Assembly: GCA_030760725.1 (NCBI GenBank)
Contig: JASWHV010000009.1
Span: forward strand, 98,212,780-98,276,779
Length of the DNA stretch: 64,000 bases
Direction: 5' to 3'
Source: Neostapfia colusana
Lineage: Eukaryota; Streptophyta; Magnoliopsida; Poales; Poaceae
The notes under the pieces are model-generated. The model was not told the origin of the DNA. It saw only the letters and a list, made by a program, of their open reading frames with translations, and did no database searches. The translations under genes were made by a program, and so were the position numbers. This document shows positions 56,557 to 64,000 of this stretch, piece by piece. Within the stretch, counting starts at the first letter, position 1. Each line of letters opens with the position of its first letter.

Positions 56557-59500
56557 ATGACGCGTACTCGTGCCAACCCTGACGTTGGGGGTACCAGTCA
56601 AGGGGGAGAGACCTCCCAACCACCTCCTGAGGACTCCTCGGGACAGCAACAGCAACAACAAACACCGCCACCGCCACTGCCAACGGTTACATTGGCCGAC
56701 ATCGTCGCGGCAATGGCGGGCTCGCATCAGCAACACACAGAGTTGCTGCAGACTCTTATTGCGAATACGTCTCGCCCAGAGAGACGTCAAGACCGTGAGG
56801 AGCGTCAACAGAGCTCCTACTCCAACTTCCTGGCAGCTCATCCCCCGGTATTCTCAAGGGTGGATGAACCACTTGACGTGGACAACTGGCTCCGCGCCAT
56901 AGAGATGAAGTTCGGGCTGCTCCAGCTCAGCGAGTAGCGCAAGACTCAGTTCGCGGTCCAGCAGCTCCAAGGATCCACGAGCGCGTGGTGGGCCAACTTC
57001 TGTGCTTCACAGCCCACCGACCGAGTGATGACCTGGACGGAGTTCCGGACGGCCTTCAGGGCCTATCATATACCGCCAGGTTTAATGAGGAGGAAGATGC
57101 AGGAGTTCTTACACCTGCAGCAAGGGAGCCGGAACGTGCTGGAATACTCCAGGGCGTTTAACGATCTCGCGCTATATGCGTCGTATCATGCTCATACCGA
57201 CGAGAAGCGGCGAGACCACTTTTACCAGGGGCTTAACCCGATCCTGAAGGACAAATTGGTGATGTTCAATTGCGGCAGCCTCAGCGACATCATTGATGCT
57301 GCGATTGTTCAGGAGGACTCCGGCAAGGAGTTAGCGGCGGCGGAGAGAAAGTGAAGCGCGCCGCAGAGCAGTGGAGAAGGAGGCGGTCCTTCTCAGAAGT
57401 TTCGGATGGTGAATCGCCCACCATCAGGTCCACGCTGGCAACCACCACAGCGGTCGATGCCGTTCCACAGTCGGCCGTACTCTTCACTGGCATTCCGGCC
57501 GGCACTGCCAGCACCACCGCAACCACAACAGCAGCAGCGGGCGATGCCGCGTGCATTTGCACCTCAGCAACGCATGCCGGGCTTTCATCCACCGAGCACT
57601 CCACCAGCAGCGGCCACATGTTACAAGCGTGGTCGTCCAGGACACTTCGCGAGCAGTTGCCCGGAGCGGCAAGGTGGCGGAGTGGCACCGCAGTTTACGG
57701 GGAGGAATCAACTCTGGAACCCTACTAATGCGCGGCGGGCAAACCCTAGGCCTGGCACTGTCCACCAACTTGCCATTGAGGACGTGCCGGAGGGCGAGCC
57801 AATCCTTGCGGGTATGTTCCAAGTCCACCAGCATCCCGCTATAGTACTGTTTGATTCAGGCGCCACGCATAATTTTATTAGCCAAGCTTTCATTGCTAAA
57901 CACAGTTTGCCAATACTACCCACCGATAGTCCATATTTAATTTGTTCACCGGGTGGGAAGATTTCAGCAAGCGTAATGGTCTCCAAAGCACCATTATGCT
58001 TAGCGGGTAGAGTGTACCCCACGTCTCTCATTATCTTAGAGGGACAGAAGGTCGATGTCATCCTAGGGATGTCGTGTTTAACCCGCCACGGCGCTGTTTT
58101 AGACACCGTCCTTCGAGTCGTGCACTTAAACTCAGAGGTGCACGGTTCTCACTCATTATTTCTGGACAGTCCGGAAATAAAACTTCCAAGTGTCTATCAA
58201 GCCACAACCATCAGATTGGAAGATATTCCAGTGGTCCAAGAATTCCCTGACGTATTCCCGGATGATTTGCCGGGGATGCCACCCGATAGAGAGGTGGAGT
58301 TCAAGATTGAACTTGCACCGGGAACCATGCCAATATCCCGAAGGCCGTACAAGATGACGCCCAAGGAGTTGGCTGAACTGAAGACTCAGCTCACGGACCT
58401 TCTGGAGAAGGGTTTTATTAGGCCGAGCTCCTCGCCATGGGGCTGTACGGCATTATTTGTCAAGAAGAAGGATGAGATGTTGCGGCTTTGCATGGACTAT
58501 CGTCCATTAAATGCCGTAACTATCAAGAACAAGTACCCGTTGCCACGGATCGACATGTTGTTTGATCAGTTGGTCGAAGCAAAGATCTTTTCCAAGATGG
58601 ATTTAAAATCCGGTTACCATCAGATTAAGATAAGGGCGGAGGACATTCCAAAGACAGCTTTCTCGACAAGGTACAGACTTTATGAGTACCTGGTCATGTC
58701 CTTCGGCCTCACCAATGCTCCAGCTCACTTCATGTACTTGATGAACTCGGTATTCATGCCGGAGCTGGACAAGTTTGTCGTGGTCTTCATCGACGACATC
58801 CTGGTATATTCCAAGTGGGAGGAAGATCACAAGAAACATCTGTGTATAGTCTTGCAACGGCTGCGGGACCATAAGTTATACGCAAAATTTAGCAAATGCG
58901 AGTTTTGGATATCGCAAGTGCCGTTCCTCGGGCATATCATCTCAGCGGAGGGTATCGCTGTGGACCCGAGCAAGATCACTCAAGTGCTGAATTGGAAATC
59001 CCCGAGAACTGTTCACGAGGTACGGAGTTTCCTCGGACTCGCGGGATATTATCGGAGGTTCATTCCGAACTTCTCGAAGATTGCCAAGCCAATGACAGGG
59101 CTGCTAAAGAAGGCTACCAAATATGTTTGGAGTCCAGCATGTGAAGCAGCATTCAAGGCTTTAGTCAAGCACCTGACATCAGCACCGGTTTTGGCGCAGC
59201 TAGACACAACAAAACCGTTCGATGTGTACTGCGATGCATCCGCCATTGGGCTCGGATGCGTGCTGATGCAAGACCGAAGAGTGGTCGCGTATGGATCACG
59301 GCAGCTTAGGAACCATGAGCAGAATTATCCAACTCACGACTTGGAGCTCGCTGCCGTGGTACTTGCACTAAAAATGTGGAGGCACTACCTACTCGGTAAC
59401 CTCGTACATTTATATACCGACCACAAAAGCCTCAAGTACATATTCACTCAGAAGGAGCTGAACATGAGGCAACGAAGATGGTTAGAACTGATAAAGGATT

Positions 59501-61107
59501 ACGAGATAGAGATCCATTATCATCCGGGCAAGGCAAACGTAGTGGCAGATGCGCTGAGCCGCAAGTCACACGTCAACAATCTGACCATCACACCGTTGGA
59601 AGAGAGCGAACCACCACTACATGTGATTCCATACGGAGCTCTATACAACCTAGCTTTGATCCCCACCATCCGTGAAGAGATAGCGGCAGCCCAGAAGAAT
59701 GACAAGGGCATGTCACATTTGCGGAGACGTGTAGATAGTGGGGAGCTGAAATGTTTCCGGAAAGACGGAGACGGCGTCCTATGGTTCAAGGACCGGATCG
59801 TCGTACCCCGTAACCCGGAATTATGGAGGAAGATCTTTGATGAGGCTCACTTATCAAAGCTCTCTATTCACCCCGGCAGCAACAAGATGTATCAAGAACT
59901 CAGAAGCAAGTTTTGGTGGACACGGATGAAGCGAGAGACTGCAAAATACGTGTCCGAGTGTGATACATGTCGAAGGGTGAAGGCAGACCACATGCGAAAA
60001 CCGGGACTGCTACAACCACTGGGCGTTCCTGCCTGGAAGTGGGAGGACGTGAGCATGGATTTCATCGTCGGTTTACCCACCACCTTGCAGAAACATGATT
60101 CTGTGTGGGTGATCGTCGATCGGCTCACCAAAGTTGCCCATTTCATCCCGGTCAACACCAACTACAACGCCAAGAAGTACGCTGAACTGTACATCTCACG
60201 GATCCTATGCTTATACGGCGTACCCCGTACTATCATATCGGATCGGGGCTCTTTATTTGTGTCCCGTTTTTGGGAGCAGCTACACGCTGCCTTGGGGACG
60301 AAGCTAATCCGTAGTTCAGCATACCACCCGCAGACGGATGGGCAAACGGAGCGGGTAAATCAAATCATAGAAGACATGCTACGAGCTTGCGCTATCAACC
60401 ACGGAAAGAATTGGGATGATCACTTGCCGTTAGCCGAGTTCTTGTACAACAATGGGTACCAAGCCAGCATCAAGATGGCGCCCTACGAGGCGCTATACGG
60501 AAGAAAATGCCGCACACCATTGAACTGGTGTGAGTCTGGCGAAAGGGTTACCTTCGGGATTGACCTTGTCAACAACGCGGAAGAAAAGGTTCGACTGATT
60601 CAAGCGAACCTAAAAGCCGCTCAATCCCGACAGAAACAGTATGCGGACCGGAGAAGGCGCCCATTACAATTCGAAGTTGGAGAGCACGTATATCTACGGG
60701 TATCTCCAATGAAGGGCGTAAACAGATTTGGGGTGAGAGGAAAGTTGGCACCCCGATTCATCGATCCATTCCAGATTACCGAAAGATGTGGGTCAGTGGC
60801 ATACCGGCTGACATTACCAGAAGCACTTTCCGGTGTGCACGGCATCTTTCACATTTCACAGCTGAGGAAGTGTCTCAAGCTATCAACTACCATTCAGCTG
60901 GAAGACATTGAAGAACTGCAACCGGATCTCACCTATCGGGAGGAACCGGTGCAGATTATTGATGAAAAGGCCCGAACCACACGCAACCGTACGTTGTGGT
61001 TCTACAAGGTTCTATGGAGTAATCACTCCATGGACGGAGCGACATGGGAGAGCGAAGAATTCCTTCGCACTAACTACCCCGAATTTTTCACGTCGCATAT
61101 CCGGTAA
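56557..61107 (+). pseudogene. Gy3 gag-pol polyprotein
   Basis: One frame from ATG 56557 (one base after an acceptor-like GAATTTCAG) to TAA 61105-61107. The order is gag core (SAWWANF, TWTEFRTAFRAYHIP), zinc knuckle, protease (VLFDSGATHNFIS, Asp at 57853-57855), RT (LKSGYHQIKI, FGLTNAPAHF, FIDDILVYSK with Asp codons at 58792-58797), RNase H (FDVYCDASAIGLG), integrase (CDTC, MDFIVGLP, ISDRGSLF, HPQTDGQTERVNQ) and a chromodomain-like end (TWESEEFLRTNYPEFF). Damage is light: TAG at 56935-56937 and TGA at 57352-57354 in gag, and the zinc knuckle reads CYKRGRPGHFASSC, with Arg (CGT, 57628-57630) for its second Cys. Pol is open for 1233 codons. Confidence 0.95.
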
Positions 61108-61160
61108 TTTTCCACCGTCCTCTCTCTCATTTTCACCTTATAATCTCGGGACGAGATTCT

Positions 61161-61176
61161 TTTAAGGGGGGAGGAA
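61161..61176 (+). promoter_or_regulatory. Gy3 polypurine tract
   Basis: TTTAAGGGGGGAGGAA immediately before the 3' LTR. Confidence 0.95.
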
Positions 61177-62528
61177 TGTAAGGGTCTCAGTTTTTGACAC
61201 ACATTTGCAGTGTTCATCACCACACCACACACCTCATTTGAGGAAGGATCATGAACACAAATGAAGAGCAAGTAACAATTATCAACATGCTCATTAGAAA
61301 ACAAACTCACATATTGCAAAAGTGGTATTTCCCATATGTGATATAGATGGGCTGGACATATGAAAACTCCTACACTTTACTAAGGATGTCCATGCCAAGT
61401 TTCACCCAAATTCAAAACCCTTTTGAGGTCATTTTGGGTATAGATAGAAAGAGGGAAGTTTGAAACCACATTCAAATTCAAACTGTTTTTATCCCATGAA
61501 TTTAAAAGTGGGAGGCATATTCTTATTCAGCACATTTTTGTGAGCTCACACACCAATTTTCACTCCATTTGGAGTTGATCTTGACATGAGCTAAGAGGGA
61601 CGAATTCAAACTTTATTTGAATTCAAAACTGAACTTGTGCTGAGATTCACTCAGACCAAACCCAATTTGAATTCTAATCAATTCAAATGGCTCAGGGGTG
61701 AATAATTTGAATCACCAGGGGTATTATGGGGCTCACTGTTTACAACAGTGATTAGGAGTAAATTTCAGAGGTTAAAACCCTGGGTGGGACCCACATGTCA
61801 TAGAGGGAAGAAGGAGAAACTTGCAACCAAAGTCAGAGTCTCGGTGGGAAATTCCACCGAGCAGCTGTCGGCTGTGCCACCGAGCAGCTACCGGCGCCAC
61901 CAGCTGCTTCCCTCTCCGCGTGCTGGCGCCCAGGGCGGCTTGCTCGCGCCCCCATGCGACCGGCACCGCCTCCACTGAGCAGGAGTCGGCCGGCTTTATC
62001 TTGTCGCGGGCAAAACCGAGCAGCGGCATTGTTTCTCGCCGCAGCTCTCTGCTCAATCGGGAAAACCAGCAAAACAATCTCCTTCGTTCCTAAGCTGCTA
62101 GACAGCCACCGGAGGTCGCGCACCACCCTCCCAACGCCTGGACCACCGGGTTTCGGCCCCTGTTCCCGTGACCAACGACGACCGCCGCAGTTTAGCTGAA
62201 GCACGGCGATCGGTCTCACGCGGGCAGCACGCTGCAACCACTTCCACGGACGAGCAAGGGCGGCAACAGGAGCGCACGGACTCCACACTGCTTCCACCTG
62301 AAGCTCAAGCCACGCCGTGAACTCTCGCCGGCGAATTCTCAGTTTTTGCTCCGGCAACCTTAAATTGAGCTTCCGGTACGGTTTCTTTAAATTCACGCTC
62401 TATGATCTTTCGGAGGTCATCAAATCCTGCACATAGACGCAGGACTAGCCGGCGATCAAGTTCTTTTCTGCATCCGTGGTGTAAAACTGTCTAGGAGTAA
62501 CGAATTTCGAGCTTGATCGAGTGCGGTC

Positions 62529-62613
62529 ATGGCGAGCACGATCGATCACACGGTGCCGACCAACTTGCCGTCATCCCTGAACCCTTTTGGACACCTTGTC
62601 GAGCTTCCTAGAG
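62529..62613 (+). CDS. Gy3 LTR mini-ORF, exon 1 (3' LTR copy)
   Basis: Same length and donor as 51085-51169, with one amino-acid change seen (Asp for Gly in the sixth codon). The frame is open. Confidence 0.45.
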
Positions 62614-63803
62614 GTACACTGATGCTGTAGGACCGTTTGTTCGAGGTGTTGGCGGGTTAGAACCCACGGTCGACGGCGCCGAACCTCAACCGAGGCCGCG
62701 GCACGTCGCCGAGCTATTTCGGGTCACCCCCAGCCCGACCTGACACCACCGACGTGTTCCTCAAAGTCGACAACCCCCTGGCGGCGAGTTTCAGACCATG
62801 GGAGGTCCGGCAGCGGCGAGCCGGCGAGCCCCGAGTCTGCTCTGACGAGGTCGGCGGCGCGGGCGCGAGAGAACGGCGGGAGGAAGAAGAAGCCGGCTGG
62901 CCCACGTGTCAACGGCTGAAGGATTTAAATCGGGATCGGGTATGGCCGGGGATCGGCCGTGCTGGCGCGCAATACCCTGAGCTCCGGTGTGCCGGACACC
63001 TCCGCGCTCAACACGTGTGGTATCCCCTGTGTGCCAGACACCCCCGCGCTCGACACGTGTCCCCGCGGGCCCCGAGAGTTTAAACTTTTCCCCCATTTTC
63101 AGAATCCTTCCAAACTTCAAATCCTCATAACTTTGGCTAGAAAGCTCCAAATTGAGTGAACCAAATTTTGCTGGATTCAGCTCTCTGAGTACTTTCCAGC
63201 AAATCAAGTTTCACTTCATGAAATTCCGTAATTCTCCAGAATTAAATCCTCAAAGTTTAAACTGTTAGGAATTTTAACTGGAGAATCCTTTGGAGGAAAA
63301 TCCTGAAATTTTGCTGGGATGTTCACCAAAATATCCCTGAACTACCATAAAAATTTCAGATCCATTTGAGCTCATTAGATCCACCTAACGGTGTGATTAG
63401 TGAAACTGTTCCAGAGAAAATAGAAAATGTTCAGAAACATTTTCTGAATTTTCTCTGAAATTGTTTAGCTCATATCTTTAGCTAGGAACCTTCCAAATTA
63501 AGTGAGACCAATTCCATTAGAACCCTCTGAAAAGCTAGTTTTCAGAAAGGCATAGTTTGTTTAATGGAAATCCTTAGAACACCCTAAAAGCCTTCAATTT
63601 AGGTCAAGTACATAATTAATTGTGGAGGGCTCAAATGAGCTTTGCTGCAACTAAAACTTGACCAAGTCTCTGTTTATGTTGTAACCAAGCCACAATAAAA
63701 GTTTCACAGTCATTAGGTCTGTCCAGCAAAGGTTATAGACTTCACAACTTCAGACTTAATACAAATGCATTAAATTAATACATGCATTGTTTCTATCATG
63801 TAG

Positions 63804-63884
63804 TCGCTAAGGTCGAGGAGGAACCCGAAGTCCTAGACTTCGTTACTCCGGAGGAAGAGCTAGCCTACGACCAAGAGCAGCAAG
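63804..63884 (+). CDS. Gy3 LTR mini-ORF, exon 2 (3' LTR copy)
   Basis: 81 nt, acceptor ATCATGTAG, GC donor CAAG|GCAAGC. It is open throughout and ends DQEQQ, whereas the 5' LTR copy has TAA for the final CAA. Confidence 0.45.
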
Positions 63885-64000
63885 GCAAGCTCCGGTTTGC
63901 ATTAACCTTTTTACAAATTTTTATTGTTTTGAGCACATACTTGTTTCCTTTATTCTGTGCATTAGAGTCTTGTTTGGAAGCCCCACTGCATAGCCAAGAG

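Larger units (their letters stand above)
49735..64000 (+). mobile_element. Gy3, Ty3/gypsy chromodomain element (continues past window)
   Basis: 5' LTR 49735-53849 (4115 bp), PBS, leader, ORF1, gag-pol, PPT 61161-61176, 3' LTR from 61177 (2824 bp in the window, about 1.3 kb missing). It is inserted in the Gy2 5' LTR. Internal region 7.3 kb. The LTRs are nearly identical, so it is the youngest layer on this side. Confidence 0.95.
61177..64000 (+). repeat. Gy3 3' LTR, cut by window end
   Basis: Matches 49735 onward with few differences. The mini-ORF exon 1 copy is at 62529-62613 and the exon 2 copy at 63804-63884. Exon 3 should lie about 1 kb beyond the window. Confidence 0.95.

Overview
The window is plant nuclear DNA, most probably from a grass (Poaceae). 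It is almost entirely nested LTR retrotransposons. Every primer-binding site (PBS) matches the initiator-Met tRNA 3' end (TGGTATCAGAGC or its complement). Two Ty1/copia elements carry clustered CCGGAC..GTCCGG palindromes of the grass Sirevirus type. The Ty3/gypsy elements are chromodomain elements with 3.4-4.1 kb LTRs. I see no complete host gene, rRNA, tRNA or CRISPR. The species cannot be named from the sequence.

Layout, left to right. (1) 1-21138, minus: Ty3/gypsy element Gy1. Its 3' LTR (1-1853) is cut by the window edge, the internal region is shortened (pol only), and its 5' LTR (5907-7122 plus 18216-21138) is split by (2) Sire1, 7123-18210, minus, a complete Sirevirus-like copia element with target duplication CTACC. 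(3) 21139-23087 plus 30086-30091: part of a related gypsy LTR, Gy0, minus, into which both Gy1 and (4) Cop1 have inserted. Cop1 (23088-30085, minus, copia, target duplication TTTAC) is complete in outline. (5) 30092-31393: relic copia element Cop2, minus. (6) 31394-33060: non-TE-looking DNA with exon-like segments. (7) about 33060-37306: Tat-like gypsy 3' LTR on the minus strand with a divergent ORF antisense to it. (8) 37307-39600, plus: Sire2, 5' LTR and start of gag, interrupted by (9) Gy2, 39601-49734, minus, gypsy, whose 5' LTR is interrupted by (10) Gy3, 49735 to the window end, plus, gypsy, the best preserved element. On the right the nest is four deep: Gy3 in Gy2 in Sire2 in the Tat-like element.

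The most unusual signal is in the gypsy LTRs. Gy3's LTR contains what looks like a three-exon mini-gene (51085-51169, 52361-52441, 53532-53620). It has a TATA box, a start codon, a GT-AG intron, a GC-AG intron, both introns in phase 1, and a stop codon, for about 84 residues ending in an acidic tail. Equivalent pieces with matching phases and splice-like borders are found in Gy1, Gy2 and Gy0. In Gy2 and Gy3 the start codons of an extra ORF (ORF1, ahead of gag) and of gag sit directly after 3' splice-acceptor-like sequences. This suggests that these elements express LTR-exon, ORF1 and gag messages by alternative splicing. That reading is an inference from sequence and has not been tested.

All coding regions are damaged. 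Many stops and one recurrent integrase change (catalytic Glu to Lys in both copia elements) are C-to-T or G-to-A changes in CG or CHG context, as expected of silenced, methylated repeats.
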